Below are positions 27,049-38,670 of a stretch of 38,773 nt of DNA, one piece after another. The notes below the pieces were generated by a model, which was not told where the DNA came from, ran no database searches, and saw only the letters and a program-made list of their open reading frames with translations. Numbering within the stretch: position 1 is the first letter of the stretch; every line of letters starts with the position of its first letter. The stretch lies in contig JANBPU010000153.1 of the NCBI GenBank assembly GCA_027575805.1, positions 1 through 38,773 on the forward strand, given 5' to 3'. Origin of the DNA: Mycoemilia scoparia (lineage: Eukaryota; Kickxellomycota; Kickxellomycetes; Kickxellales; Kickxellaceae). Position numbers and translations under genes: made by a program.

Positions 27049-30000
27049 GGGCCGTGTGAACTATAACCAAATGTACCCAGACCCGTTTCTGTAGTGGGTA
27101 TTGGAAAATGGCGTAATGTTACATAATAATTGGGATCATCTCTGCCAAGTTAAAAAATCCTACATCAGCAGCTTTGCCATAGTTCAAAACATCGTTTTAC
27201 CCCAACAATGACATTGGTGATGCCAATGTATACCATTCTCACAGACTCCAAGTAACAGCCGCAACCTTCAGAGTAGCTGGTATATGCATGTTATATTTGC
27301 ATTTGCATCTGCCAAATACTATAGCCAAAACCATCTCGGTGTCATGCTTCGGCAAGTGGATGCGCCTGCGATATCCACAGTCTAATTCAACACCTATTAT
27401 TATTATTATTATTATTGCTGTATAATCCATGTACATTAAGCCGTAGTTGTGGCGGGAGTAGTTTGATCTTGAAACCATACACAGCATGCAAATATATCTG
27501 GGACTGTCAAGTTTTCCAAACTCACCAGCATTTGAAACCCCCGCTCGCCTACATACTGCCATGCCTACACTGTGCTACTAGTTCTTTTTTAATCGACACT
27601 TCATTTACAAAACCGCCGTCCTCTTTTTACCAGACTCTCATGCTCATGCCCGTGAGTAGATTGTTACTTGAGACAGAGGCTATTAGCACGAATAGGACCA
27701 CATGCATGTGTGTGCTAGCCAAAACTACAATAGCATCAGCATCAGCGATTATCAAACAAATAGTTTCCATATTTGGGATAATACCATTGTTCAAATTCAC
27801 AGTTATCAACATCTTTGCTGCCACCTGTGACTTTATTATTAAAAGCATGCCCTTTAGAATAAGAGGGCAAGTTCCAGCGACAAAGCCCCTTATTTCTGTA
27901 GTTGAGTTTCAATACAATAATAGTGACGGATACTCCAAAAATAATTTCTTGGAAATCAGGATCTTCGCTTTCACCTCCTCCTTCTTCTCCTGCTGCTGCT
28001 GCTGCTCCCTCTATGACTGTTGATGGTGGTAGAGGGGTCTGTGACCCCGTTCCCGTCTTTTGTATGTAGATCAGCCAAATTGTTCCCTACATTTATTCAT
28101 CCAAGAAAGCCCACCAATCCACTACCAGTAGCGTCAAAATGGACTTTCAGGCAAAAAATATATGCATCTTATCTTGATTTACACAACAAATTGGTTATTG
28201 GCTGTTCAAAGAACAAGGGAGAGTGACAGAGGGATGGCCTTCATAGCGTAGTGATAACATACAATCAGTGCAGTGCATGTGTGGTGCTGGTGACCTTATC
28301 TCAGGACCAACGTTCTGATTGGCAGACGATAGGCGGAGGAATATTTCCAGAGTATGGATTCTGGGACTGGTACTTGGCTTATGTTTGTGTCCTTGGTCTT
28401 ATCAGAATCGCTACGTCCATGTGCCGCTGTGTCCATCCTTCATTCTTCATCGCTTATCTCTCTCTCTCTCTCTTCCCTCCTCAGTACTTTGCCCCTCTCA
28501 ACACACATGCACTGTGTGATAACAGATCATAATGTACTGTAGAACCCAATAGCCAAGCATACAAATAATACACATGGATTGGTAGTGTTCATTAGTGGGT
28601 TGATCTCTCCTCTTACTTGCTCGCTCTCTTCACACACCAGCCTTAAAGTCATCAGGCTCGCCTTATTGCTGGTAATATTACCATTATCCTGAATACTCAA
28701 GTGCCCGTTATAAGAACCGACCCTTTATCGATTGGCTCCCAGGACTATCAGATCGCCAAACTTACTAAACCCCCATTCGTCTTGGATTTGAAGCTTGTCA
28801 GTCAGTCAGTCATCTCCTGTGAAAAATTCCCCTTGCCCCTTCTTCTCTTGCACCCATAGTCCCATACAGCTCCGCCCATACATACTGTGACTTTGTTCAT
28901 TGGAGACTTGTTGAATGCGTGTTTCGGCCACATTGTACTGCCATTAGTAGCATAGTCAGCTGGGAAAATATATACTATACGAAGCTATGGTACTCTATAA
29001 ATGGCGCCGTATTCCCAACCTTATCTCCTACTCTTGTAGCTACCACCATCACCATCGTCGTAGTTTATTTCTTTTTTCTTTTGTTTCTCTCTACTCATCA
29101 TCTTTATCCTGTTTCAATACCAATAGTTTTCATTCTTTGCCGTCGTTGTTTAATCGATTTACTTTTTTGCATCAGGCAAGTACCAAAATCATCATTTAAT
29201 TCTCTGCCTTCATCTTCACATCTTTATTTTTGTTGTTGGCTTTCCTTGCGCTGGTTTCTTTTTGATCCTGCGATGGTGCTTGAACACACACACACACACA
29301 CACACACGCGTGCGCGCGCTTATACGACCCAATCCACCCCCTCAAGTATCGCCGCTAGTTCTTCTCCAATGCATATAATCCTCTCTCCCTTCCCATTAAT
29401 ACCCATTTCCCCAGCATAATAATCTATTTTTGCGAGCCATCATCATCTTTATGCGAATAAGATCGTGCTGGTAGATAAAAGCTGTACATCAACTTCATTC
29501 TTCTTTCAGCTGGTGTTGTTGGTTGCTGGGTTAATTTGTCCGCCCTTCCATCATCTTAGTTACACAAAACACATTATCTATGATTCTAAGCTCATTTTCT
29601 ACATTCCCATCACCCACCACCCTACCATTTCGAATATTCTCCTTTGCTTAATCCTTGTCAAGTCTGGTAAGTGGCGTGCATGGCTGGCCATAGATATTAT
29701 TATTATTGTTCTATGGTTATTTTGTGCCACACGCACACAAACACCAGATTATTGCTGGACTTTGGCTAGAATTATATTTCTCTGCATTAGCATCTGCATC
29801 TGCAGCTGCAAATACACACACATGCACACACAGCTTCTTTTGCAACAACAGCAGCAGCCACCCGCGCATACACACCGTTCCTTTCTCACCAAATCTCTGT
29901 GCCAATGCGTGTTCTGGTATTTTGGGTGTGTAGTGTGATAAGCCTGTCACTGTTACAAGTCATTATATATGGTTTGGTGGTGGCAGAAGCAGGGTTTCAC

Positions 30001-30380
30001 ATCCTCTTCCTCCCTATGGCTACCAGCACCATAATCCATGCATGTATTATCACTACGATTATTGCTATTGGATCCCATTGTGCTTAATCCCTGTGGTTTT
30101 CCCTTATTCTCTTCCACCTCTCGTTGCTGTGTTATATGTGGTGAAGCAACTGCATTTTCTGCCCATACCAAGCCATTGTCTTTATTTTCTTTGCACGCGC
30201 TTTGGATCAGCACCATTGTTATTGCCCCCTCTCCATATTTAGTCTGGCACTAGCTTTACCGTCCACTACACCCCTGGAACATCATCATCATCACTAGCAT
30301 GGCTCCTGATGTCTACTGCTACTGCTGTCATTTGAAGCTCTAATATACTTTGGGGGAGTGAGGAGGGGAATAAACGTTAT
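27049..30380. other. Long stretch without supportable genes
   Basis: 3.3 kb upstream of the acetyl-CoA synthetase promoter. It contains an ATT repeat near 27400, a (CT)n run at 28461-28486, a (CA)n run at 29285-29307 with adjoining CG alternation, and a TATAAAT at 28996-29002. Plus-strand frames at 27415-28023 (202 codons), 28919-29419 and 29465-29938 are pyrimidine-driven and lack domains. Either a long promoter or an unrecognised spliced or non-coding transcript could lie here. Confidence 0.35.
29285..29307. repeat. (CA)n microsatellite
   Basis: About eleven CA units run straight into a CGCGTGCGCGCGC alternating purine-pyrimidine stretch. Confidence 0.85.
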
Positions 30381-30381
30381 G

Positions 30382-30389
30382 TATAAAAG
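30382..30389 (+). promoter_or_regulatory. TATA box of the acetyl-CoA synthetase gene
   Basis: TATAAAAG lies 294 bp before the ATG, with CCAAT directly downstream at 30393-30397 and an AGGGG stress-element-like motif about 15 bp upstream (AGGAGGGGAA). The leader between is pyrimidine-rich and could include an intron. Confidence 0.6.
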
Positions 30390-30675
30390 GAGCCAATGGC
30401 CGCACTACAAATTTCACTTGCTTTTCTTCTCTTCTTGTGTCAAAAACACACTGTTACTCTCCTCCACGACTTTTCTTGCATTTATTTTTACTATCTGCCC
30501 ACACCACATAATTATTTAATATTTAACTCTTGACGGCCTAAACTAACCTCTATCTTTTTCGCCACCTATCGCTTTAATCATTCTTTATATACAGCAGCGA
30601 CACTCTGTAATAGTTAGTACACATCATCAACGATACGAATACAGTACTGAAAGAAGTACAATACTCACACCAAAA

Positions 30676-32676
30676 ATGACCATCGAGAACATGAATGTTT
30701 CTGAGGAGAATACCGTATACCCTCCCAACCCCGCTTTGTTCAATGGCACTGCTCCCAAGCCATGGATCTCCTCTCTCGAACAATACAGGGAAATGTATAA
30801 AGAGTCTATTGAGCAGCCCGATGCCTTTTGGACCCGCATGGCACTTGATAATTTGAGCTGGTCGCGTCCTTTCACCAAGGTCAGACAGGGATCTCTTGAT
30901 GAAGGCGATGTTGCCTGGTTTGTTGACGGCGAGCTCAATATCTCTTACAACTGCGTTGATCGCTGGGCTGAAGCCGATCCCGAGCGTGTTGCCTTTGTAT
31001 ACGAAGCCGATGAGCCCGGCAATGCCCAGAAGTGGACCTACCGTCGTCTTTTGCAGGAAGTCTGCCGTGTCAGCAACGTTTTGACCTCATTCGGGCTCCG
31101 CAAGGGTGACACTGTTGCCATCTACATGCCTATGATCCCAGAAGCCGCTGTTTCTATGCTTGCTTGTGCTCGCCTTGGTCTCGTCCACACCGTCGTGTTT
31201 GCAGGATTCTCTGCTTCCTCTCTTGCCGAGCGTGTCCAGGATGCCGGTTCTCGCGTCATCATCACTGCCGATGAGGGTCTTCGTGGTAGCAAGATCATCA
31301 AGACCAAGGCCATTGTTGACGAGGCAGTCCAGTCCTGCCCCAAGGTCGAACGTGTTCTTGTCTTCCGCCGCACTGGAAACGAGGTCGCCTTTAACAAGGA
31401 CCGTGATGTTTGGTGGCATGAGGCCACTGATAAGCAGCGTCCCTACTGCCCACCTGTCCCAGTCTCTGCTGAAGATCCACTCTTCCTTCTCTACACTTCC
31501 GGGTCTACTGGAAAGCCAAAGGGTGTCTTGCACACTACTGGTGGATACCTTCTTGGCGCTACCATCACTGCCAAATATGTGTTTGATATCCACGCCGGCG
31601 ACGTGTTCTGCTGTACCGCCGATATCGGCTGGATCACTGGCCACAGTTATGTAGTTTATGGGCCACTCTCGCTTGGCGCCACCAGCGTTATTTTCGAGTC
31701 TGTTCCTACATATCCCGATCCATCTAGATATTGGAAGTTGGTTGAAGAGCACAAAATCACCCAGTTCTACACGGCCCCTACGGCTATCCGTGCCCTCCGT
31801 CGTCTTGGCGACTCATGGGTTGATAAGTGCGACCTGTCATCTCTTCGTGTTATTGGATCAGTCGGTGAACCAATTAACCCCGAGGCATGGCTCTGGTATT
31901 ATAATAAGGTTGGTCGCGGCAACTGCTCTGTTGTCGATACATACTGGCAAACAGAGACCGGGTCACATGTGATTGCACCCCTTCCTGGCGCCACCCCCGC
32001 CAAGCCCGGGTCGGCCACCCTGCCATTCTTTGGTATCGATGTCGCCGTTCTTGACCCCCTTACTGGCAAGGAGCTTGAAGGCAATGGCGTGACTGGTGTC
32101 CTTGCCATCCGCAAGCCCTGGCCCTCCATGCTCCGCACCGTTGGTGGTGACCACAAGAGATTCCTTGACACTTACTTGAAGCCATACCCCGGCCACTACT
32201 TTGCTGGCGATGGTGTTACTCGTGACGAGGAGGGCTACTACTGGATCCGTGGTCGTGTTGACGATGTTATCAATGTCTCTGGCCACCGTCTTTCCACTGC
32301 TGAGGTCGAATCTGCTCTCATTCTCAGCCCATCCGTTGCTGAATCAGCAGTCGTCGGATCCCCAGACGAGGTCACTGGGCAGGCTATCTGTGCCTTCATA
32401 ACACTCAAGGATGGTGTCAGTGCCACCGAGGAAGAAGTCAAGAAGGAACTTGTTGCCGCTGTTCGCAAACAGATTGGTCCAATTGCTACACCCAAAATCT
32501 TGATCATTGTGGACGATCTTCCCAAGACACGTTCAGGTAAGATCATTCGCCGTATCTTGCGCAAGGTTGTTGCTGGTGAAGCCGATCAGCTTGGTGATGT
32601 CTCTACCCTCTCGGACCCATCCATTCTCAAGGTCTTGATCGAAAAGGTCAACGCTGTTGTCGGGTCCAAGAATTAG
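30676..32676 (+). CDS. Acetyl-CoA synthetase (AMP-forming)
   Basis: Makes acetyl-CoA from acetate, ATP and CoA through acetyl-adenylate, needed for growth on acetate or ethanol and for histone acetylation; equivalent to fungal ACS1/facA. The 666-aa length matches the family. Residues 37-95 hold the ACAS_N region ([16 protein letters not shown]). The ATP-binding P-loop-like motif [11 protein letters not shown] is at 273-283. The acetate pocket and adenylate motifs include [25 protein letters not shown] and DTYWQTETG. The hinge and C-terminal domain include [20 protein letters not shown], and [11 protein letters not shown] carries the catalytic, acetylation-regulated Lys622. There is no organelle signal, so it is probably cytosolic/nuclear. 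Third positions are rich in C and G compared with neighbours, as in highly expressed genes. Context CAAAAATGACC supports the start. Confidence 0.97.
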   Translation: MTIENMNVSEENTVYPPNPALFNGTAPKPWISSLEQYREMYKESIEQPDAFWTRMALDNLSWSRPFTKVRQGSLDEGDVAWFVDGELNISYNCVDRWAEADPERVAFVYEADEPGNAQKWTYRRLLQEVCRVSNVLTSFGLRKGDTVAIYMPMIPEAAVSMLACARLGLVHTVVFAGFSASSLAERVQDAGSRVIITADEGLRGSKIIKTKAIVDEAVQSCPKVERVLVFRRTGNEVAFNKDRDVWWHEATDKQRPYCPPVPVSAEDPLFLLYTSGSTGKPKGVLHTTGGYLLGATITAKYVFDIHAGDVFCCTADIGWITGHSYVVYGPLSLGATSVIFESVPTYPDPSRYWKLVEEHKITQFYTAPTAIRALRRLGDSWVDKCDLSSLRVIGSVGEPINPEAWLWYYNKVGRGNCSVVDTYWQTETGSHVIAPLPGATPAKPGSATLPFFGIDVAVLDPLTGKELEGNGVTGVLAIRKPWPSMLRTVGGDHKRFLDTYLKPYPGHYFAGDGVTRDEEGYYWIRGRVDDVINVSGHRLSTAEVESALILSPSVAESAVVGSPDEVTGQAICAFITLKDGVSATEEEVKKELVAAVRKQIGPIATPKILIIVDDLPKTRSGKIIRRILRKVVAGEADQLGDVSTLSDPSILKVLIEKVNAVVGSKN

Positions 32677-32962
32677 TTTGAACAGTTCCAAATACTTAGC
32701 TCACTTGTTTCTCTCATAATATTATGTAATCTACATTGTGGTTGTTGTGTACCATCACCATCATTTTCATGAAAAAGATGGTACCAACTATTATTGTTGT
32801 TATCATTTCACTTTTAAAAATATTATACACATGTTCACACCATTCAAGAATATAACATGATTGATTTGTAAAGTGTCTTGGGGGGGGTGTGCTAAAGCCT
32901 GTCTATTTGTAGTGGCTGTATATGCGATGCTTCAAGATTTAAGGGTGTTGTTATAGCAGCTC
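32677..32962. other. Acetyl-CoA synthetase 3' region
   Basis: Untranslated and intergenic sequence with short ATT/GTT runs and a G-run at 32879-32887. No gene is seen. Confidence 0.4.
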
Positions 32963-33087
32963 ATATTATGAGCGATTATTTTCGAGGGACTAAATTAATA
33001 CTATCAGTGAAAATATAGGCTAGTCAATATGCAGGTTGAAACTGGTCTACTATTAAGAATTAGCCCTTCGAAAATAACTACCCATAT
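32963..33087. mobile_element. Small inverted-repeat element, family 1, decayed copy C
   Basis: The right arm CCCTTCGAAAATAACTACCC matches family 1 ends closely. The left arm (ATTATGAGCGATTATTTTCG) matches in diverged form, ending GAGGGAC instead of GAAGGGTGAC. The distance between arms gives 125 bp, the same as intact copies, but the interior is largely unrecognisable. It is an older copy. Confidence 0.6.
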
Positions 33088-33528
33088 GTAACTGTTGCTT
33101 TAGATCTGTACTAAATGGCATATATACTCATCTTTACTTTTCACATGTATTAGCAGGACTCTCCATAAGTTCGTGGAATCTTTATGGGATTAAGAGCAAT
33201 TTTCAAACCATTTCTACAAATATAATCTGCCAGCCTTTGCGCAAGTATGTGTGCCAAAATGAGGGGTTTCTGCTTAGCAGAAATGGGAGCAATCTTTAGT
33301 AGTTTGTGATTTTATTTAAAAAGACAAACATGTATTTATAATAAAGGGTCATTTAGCTGTATATAAAATCACACACGCATAGAAAGACAGGCGGAGAGAG
33401 ATTGTTTTATCAACATAAGCACTAGTTAGTTGGCTAATAATATTTTGTACTAAAGTAGAAGGGGAAGCTGCAATAATATTTTTTACAAGTTTTAGCAAAA
33501 CCCATCACCAATCTTCTTTAAAAGGGTA
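33088..33528. other. Intergenic between two convergent genes
   Basis: AT-rich spacer between the acetyl-CoA synthetase and the BAG gene, which converge. No gene is seen. Confidence 0.4.
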
Positions 33529-34500
33529 CTACAATTTGTTTTGCATTTCGCCCTCATCACTACCCTCAGATTTATTCCCGCTCTCATCATTATATTCAAC
33601 ACTTTGTCGAACTTTATCCATCTGATCCATCCATCCCTGCAACTGTTTGACCGCCTGTTTCCTCCGATTCCTACCCAAATCAGCCCCATCATCCAACGGA
33701 ACGTTGTCAATACTGAGCAGCGACTGCATAAGCGTCTCCGTAATAAACACATAATCTTTGTGTAAATTTTGCTTCTCACTATTACGGATTCCCATAAAAT
33801 CGTCTGGTGAAGCCTGCATCATAGCCTGGTAAGTTTCAGAGCTGGAATCCAAAAATTGTTTCTTGAATAGTTGGGCATTGGCCACATAGTTTTGCATACG
33901 TTCTAATAGTTGGTCGGAGGTTTTTTGAACTATATGATCGATTCTTTGGATACTCTTGTGTTCTTGTTGTTCTGTTGGTGTCATTTCTTTGTCCTTCTTT
34001 CCCTATACAGCCATACAACATAATAGTCAGTCGTAGTATTAAATGTGGTGTGTTGAGGTGTTGGAAGGGGGTTTGACAAAATAATAATTCCGCTTTGTTT
34101 TTTTTGAAGGGGAGGAGAGAGACTACTTACATTTTCTTGTACTCCAACCAATTTAAGTTTAGCACCAACGTATATGCCATACCGATCAAGCGTTGCTTTG
34201 TCATCCTTCATAATACCTAATATAAAATCATCTCCAAGTATCAATATTCTCGCTCTAACATACTAGCATATATCATATGCATGTAAATTCCACCATAAGA
34301 ATGAAAATGCAATCTAGATTACAAATGGCATACTTGCCTCCGTTAAAAACTACTTTCATCAAATTAGTCGGAACTCCAGTAATTTCTCTACACACTTCTT
34401 TGAGTTGTCCCAAGGTAGTCACTCTTAAATCCTCATCAGTGTAATTTAGATAGAAATGTTCGCGATTCCATTGTATAATAAGTGGTGGTGTAACTGCCAT
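33529..34500 (-). CDS. Ubiquitin-like plus BAG domain co-chaperone, three exons
   Basis: Predicted Hsp70 nucleotide-exchange factor of the BAG1 type, as in fission yeast Bag101/102. Exons on the minus strand are 34500-34338, 34216-34131 and 34002-33529, giving 240 aa. Intron 2 (34130-34003) is GTAAGT...TAG. Intron 1 (34337-34217) has a GCAAGT donor, a GC-AG intron. The join gives VVFNGGIMKDDKATLDRYGI, which aligns residue by residue with the ubiquitin-fold segment LIFAGKQLEDGRTLSDYNI, so the GC donor is well supported. The UBL occupies residues about 8-80. The BAG domain at about 95-215 is three-helical (IQRIDHIVQKTSDQLLERMQ, FITETLMQSLLSIDNVPLDD, RKQAVKQLQGWMDQMDKV). The C-terminal tail is acidic. 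The start is immediately followed upstream by a GTT/GGT repeat leader. Confidence 0.88.
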
Positions 34501-34506
34501 TTTATC

Positions 34507-34530
34507 GTTGTTGTTGTTGTTGTTGTTGTT
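34507..34530. repeat. (GTT)n microsatellite in the BAG gene leader
   Basis: Eight GTT units followed by GGT units (34531-34542) lie 6-40 bp upstream of the minus-strand start codon, probably in the 5' leader, where they read as (AAC)n in the transcript. Confidence 0.85.
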
Positions 34531-34542
34531 GGTGGTGGTGGT

Positions 34543-34743
34543 AGTAATATGTGTGTTAAATTATTTAGGTCTATAGTCTATATGTGGTCTATCTAAAGGT
34601 AATAATATGGTGGGTATCCCTCGTATGTAATTCTGAATGTAAATGAATAAATAGACAATTAGTATAAAATAACAATAAAAATAACTAATAGTAATATTAA
34701 TAATACTATTATTGGTATTATCGGTCAGTTTTTTATATATAGC

Positions 34744-34779
<36 letters not shown>

Positions 34780-35824
34780 GAGCAAGATAATAAGTAAAGA
34801 ACAAGAAAACAAAAAAGCCACTTATAAAATAGAATCAAGTTTAAATACCTTTCTCTATATGTCTGCGCCTATTTAATTATTCCTGTATAATGGGTCCTTT
34901 AGTCTATTGTGGGAAAATATTAAATGCGTAATATCAAGTTCCAAGAGATAGAGTGGTTGATTTAAATATTTTTTAAGGTGTTAAAAGGAAAAAAAGATAT
35001 ATCTATAATAATCTCGTGAGAAAAGAAGAAAGAAGAACTACTGAATCCCTCGCGTATACTAATATAGAATGGCGTATGACATATTCTCCACCAAAAGGGA
35101 ACAGACAGATGGCCTCATACATTCCCTGAAAATCAACCTATATGTTATACATACATTTTAGCTGGAGTCTCAGTGGTGATTGGCTAGTATCCAAGGGAAT
35201 ATCCCAGCACCCTTTTAGAGATGACTCTGTCATTTAGTATAGATTTTTGAACCTATTAAATCAAAGATCAACACTATCATCTTTCAATCCTTTCTTATGT
35301 TCTATTATGGAAGTTCTGAATCGTGTATTGTGGTAAAATAATCTTCTCTCTCAACACTTGTGTTTTTCTGTTCTGACCCTCTCTAATTGATGGCCGCAAG
35401 AGATCGTCACTCAATTCTTACACGTACACATGCTCATATATTGACATCTTCGTGTTTCTCTATCCCTCACACACACACACACTGATAGATCCAGATTGAA
35501 TTTTGATTAAAGATGCTTAGTCTTTGTCATATCTGTTCATGTATAATTTTACTATATAATTTATGTGTTGTAGTCCAAGATGGATCCTTTTTTCATCTTG
35601 ATTAGGGTATGAAAAAAGTGTCTCAATGATAAGCAAACAGGCTTAATGATGTTTACTATATTTAATCACACAAATTATCCTAAACCCATAACAGGCAACA
35701 TAATTAATCCTTATCTTTTCATTTTAAAGTAATGTCCTTCTAGAACAAATGTTTAGCTAAAAATATTCAAGGAAATTTACGATCCTATATATATATATAT
35801 ATACATACATATTGTCTAAAGGAC
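34543..35824. other. Divergent intergenic region between BAG and CIA30 genes
   Basis: 1.3 kb AT-rich bidirectional promoter region with a (GA)n run at 34747-34776, CA repeats near 35470 and (TA)n at 35786-35803 directly before the CIA30 start. The minus frame 34561-34821 is repeat-driven. No further gene is seen. Confidence 0.4.
34747..34776. repeat. (GA)n microsatellite
   Basis: About fifteen GA units, upstream of the BAG gene on the shared promoter side. Confidence 0.9.
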
Positions 35825-36939
35825 ATGGCTAGTTTATTAAAGCATTTCAAACAAACTGCCTCAACATTAAGAGAAGAGGCCATTAAAGGCAAGTTAATAT
35901 TTACAAGCTACTGATCTATCATGAGAGAGAGAGAGAGAGAAACACAAAAGAACAAAATGAGCGCTGCTATCTAACACTGCCTTCTATATATTATACTTAA
36001 AAATATATCAGTTTCCAGAGGAGATTACATCAATTGGCAAAAAGAATATACAATAACTCGATTCGATAAAGCAGGAGTAATGAATGAATGGTTATTTGGA
36101 TGTGATAAAGATATTGGAGGTAACACCACACCTTAATTTAACCAAACATACACCAACACCTATTGATTATCTTGTAAACCACCATTACCATTACTACCTT
36201 ATACAACAGCAACAGCTTATATATATATATATATATTATTTGTTTAGGGTTTTCACATGCTCAGATTGACTTGATCCAAAACAAGTATGTACGATTCCAC
36301 GGTTTTATTTCCAGAAAACTACCCGAAGACACTCGATTTAAAAAGACTGGATACGCCATGATCAGGTCCAAAAAACCCACAGCCAATTTATTTACAGATG
36401 GGACATGGGATTCTAGTCCATTCAGATATTTGGCTCTAAGAGTTCGTGCTCAAAAAAATGGTTTCTCCACACAGAATAATTTGTTACCAATAACTAGAAC
36501 CTTTATGGTCAATTTGTATTCAGAAGTTGTGGTTAAAACTGATATGTATCAACATCGACTCATTTGTATGAATCCTGGACAATGGGAAACTGTGGTTGTA
36601 AGTATATCACTTTGTAATATTAATATAAAATAACTGATTCCAATGTTCTAACAAAATCATTCCATTTTATTATTATTATTATTTTTTTTGGGGGGTGGAG
36701 AGTAGATTCCGTTTAATGAATTTACGTTAACAAGTAATGGTATGATTATTCCCCAACAAACCAAAATGTATCGCCAAAAAATGGCGTCTATTGGTTTTTC
36801 GATAAGTGATCGCAAAGAAGGCTATTTCGGCTTGGATATAGCATGGATTAAAGCTATTAATTCTATTAACACTGATGGCGAGATTGATAGAATTCCTGAA
36901 CATCGTGACATTACTTGGAAGAGCGAATTAACTGCCTAA
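35825..36939 (+). CDS. CIA30/NDUFAF1-like complex I assembly protein, four exons
   Basis: CIA30 family proteins help assemble mitochondrial NADH:ubiquinone oxidoreductase, and the family also has non-mitochondrial relatives. Exons are 35825-35888, 36012-36119, 36248-36597 and 36706-36939, giving 251 aa. Exon 2 supplies FDKAGVMNEWLFGCDKDIGG, exon 3 FSHAQIDL through RLICMNPGQWETVV, and exon 4 IPFNEFTLTSNG to KSELTA. This is the order expected of a CIA30 beta-sandwich: W...D..IGG.S near the start, then G, F and W motifs, IPF near the end. Introns 2 and 3 are GTAACA...TTTAG and GTAAGT...GTAG. Intron 1 is ambiguous: GCAAGT at 35889 to CAG at 36011, or GTTAAT at 35893 to CCAG at 36018. Both keep frame (AIKVSRGDY versus AIKGKGDY). 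The N-terminus is Lys-rich and amphipathic, a weak mitochondrial signal at best. Confidence 0.85.
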
Positions 36940-37219
36940 AAATCATCCAAACCCACACAACCTCAGCAGTATTTCTTTTATTATTATTATTTGCTTTGTC
37001 TTGCTTTTGCTTTTATTCTTGTTTATTTGTATTTAAAAATTAATCAAGAATACAATAGAATAAAATAAACTTTGTGCATACATACATTCTTTTCTATTTA
37101 ATGGAAATCTATAATATACATGTTGTTTTTGAATCAAGTTTTAAAGAAATTAAATACCAATGAAGTACTCAGAGGTGGGCGAGGGGGGGGGGAGGGGAGG
37201 AGAAGGAGGTGTTGGTTTA

Positions 37220-38289
37220 CTACTCAGAAGGAGCATAAACAACCCCCTCTAATATTCTTTTGGGTATTTCTTTCAATTGAATCAATTTGTTCTTTATAAT
37301 GGATCTCAGGTCATTATTATCATCAGTATCGTTGCTATAGCAAATGATATTCTTTTGGTGAATCCTTTTTAACAAGCTAGATATTTCAATATCTCTTTGC
37401 GTATATATACATATCTTGAATGACAGGTTCAATTCTTGGATACACTTTAAACAGTATATTTCACTATTTCCTGTGTCGCTCTTGAACTTTATCATAAAGT
37501 CTTGAGCCTCATATATAGAGCTAAGACATAATATACAGGATTCAGAAAAATCACTTGTTGTATATTTACTGTTATCATTAGAAACATGAGTAGAAATATC
37601 TGAATTAGAAATCCCTTTGGAGTCATCGGGTAGTGCCAAAGATGAAAGAGTCGATAGGATGTGTAAAACTGGAGTCAGGAATTCTATATCCGTTCCTTTG
37701 GCCTTATAAACGTGGTAGTGAGCCGATACATCTTGATGGGGTAAAACACAATGGTCAAAGTAAATTGCATATACCTGAGTGCTTTCGAAACCCATACTGA
37801 TATATACACTGTCGTTGTTTTCATTGCTAGTTTGGCATTCAAAATCCTTTTCAGTGTTTTTCAAATAGTCTGCAATATCCTTAACTATCTTGGATATCTC
37901 ATCACCATTTTGAAACAAGGATTTTTTGCCAATAAATTGGCTCCTAAAGTTTACATTCCCATTTTCATAGTTCATGTGGCTATCTATTTCTGACTGCTCA
38001 TAGTCTACTTCATCATAATGGGACAATGTGCTTTGTAGTGATAGCCAATAACGTCTTTTCTTGATAAACCATAAAATACCTATTTTAATGTTTATAATTC
38101 AAAATTTATAGCTGTGTTGCTACTTTTTCATTGTATTATGACTATGTGGGTAGCAATAGTAATTTTAAATTACTCTCAAGCAAAATACTTACATACAAGG
38201 AAAATGAATATTTGAACTAACAGGCAGTTTAAATCAATAGATTCCTGCTGGCTCTGGGGTGGATCTTGAAGTGACGATTTCTCAGACAT
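37220..38289 (-). CDS. Membrane-anchored protein of unknown function with paired CxxC motifs, two exons
   Basis: Exon 1 is 38289-38193 and exon 2 is 38079-37220 on the minus strand, giving 318 aa. The intron has a strong GTAAGT donor and an AATAG acceptor. The long exon by itself has no suitable ATG near its beginning; its open frame starts at a TTG. Adding exon 1 supplies MSEKSSLQDPPQSQQ and completes a membrane helix across the splice site, NCLLVQIFIFLVCILWFIKK (about residues 21-38), followed by a basic RRYW, predicting a single-pass anchor with the bulk on the cytoplasmic side. Residues 214/217 (CILC) and 242/245 (CLKC) form two CxxC pairs 25 residues apart, which could bind one zinc. The rest is acidic and Ser/Asp/Asn-rich. 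No family is recognised. Confidence 0.72.
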
Positions 38290-38670
38290 GTACAGTTATT
38301 TTAGAAAGTAATTAAAAAGAAAATAAATGTACTTGGAAGTTATATCACAAAATCTACCTAAGTGATCACTTGAGCCCTATATATATGTAATTTGTTTATA
38401 TGTATATAATGAGTAATTTTTTGCCTTGTAGTCTTCTCAGCTCTCGTTCTGTATGAACCTATAACAATTGTTATTTTGCTTTATTGAGTACTTTTTTTAA
38501 ATTCTGAACAACAATCGCCAACATGTGTTCTCTAAACCTTGACTATGCTCTGTTTCAAGTGGTTGATTATCTCAAACTCTATTATCAACATGAACAGTTT
38601 TCTATATACTCAATAAAACAAAAGTAGATGAACTGAACCTTTTATTAAATTACAGTCAGTCGGATAGTTT
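38290..38670. other. Upstream region of the membrane protein gene
   Basis: AT-rich promoter region for the minus-strand gene. No further feature is seen before the family 1 element. Confidence 0.35.

Noticed and set aside
27415..28023. 202-codon open frame
   Set aside because: Composition follows local base content, ends in a Cys run from a CTG repeat, starts at a TTG, with no domain and a conflicting minus-strand frame.
28240..28300. tRNA-like A box (TAGCGTAGTGATA)
   Set aside because: No matching B box GGTTCGA within range, no acceptor stem pairing and no T-run terminator.
28919..29938. Plus-strand frames of 166 and 157 codons
   Set aside because: They are Leu/Ser/Pro/His products of pyrimidine-rich and CA-repeat DNA, overlap other frames and match nothing recognisable.
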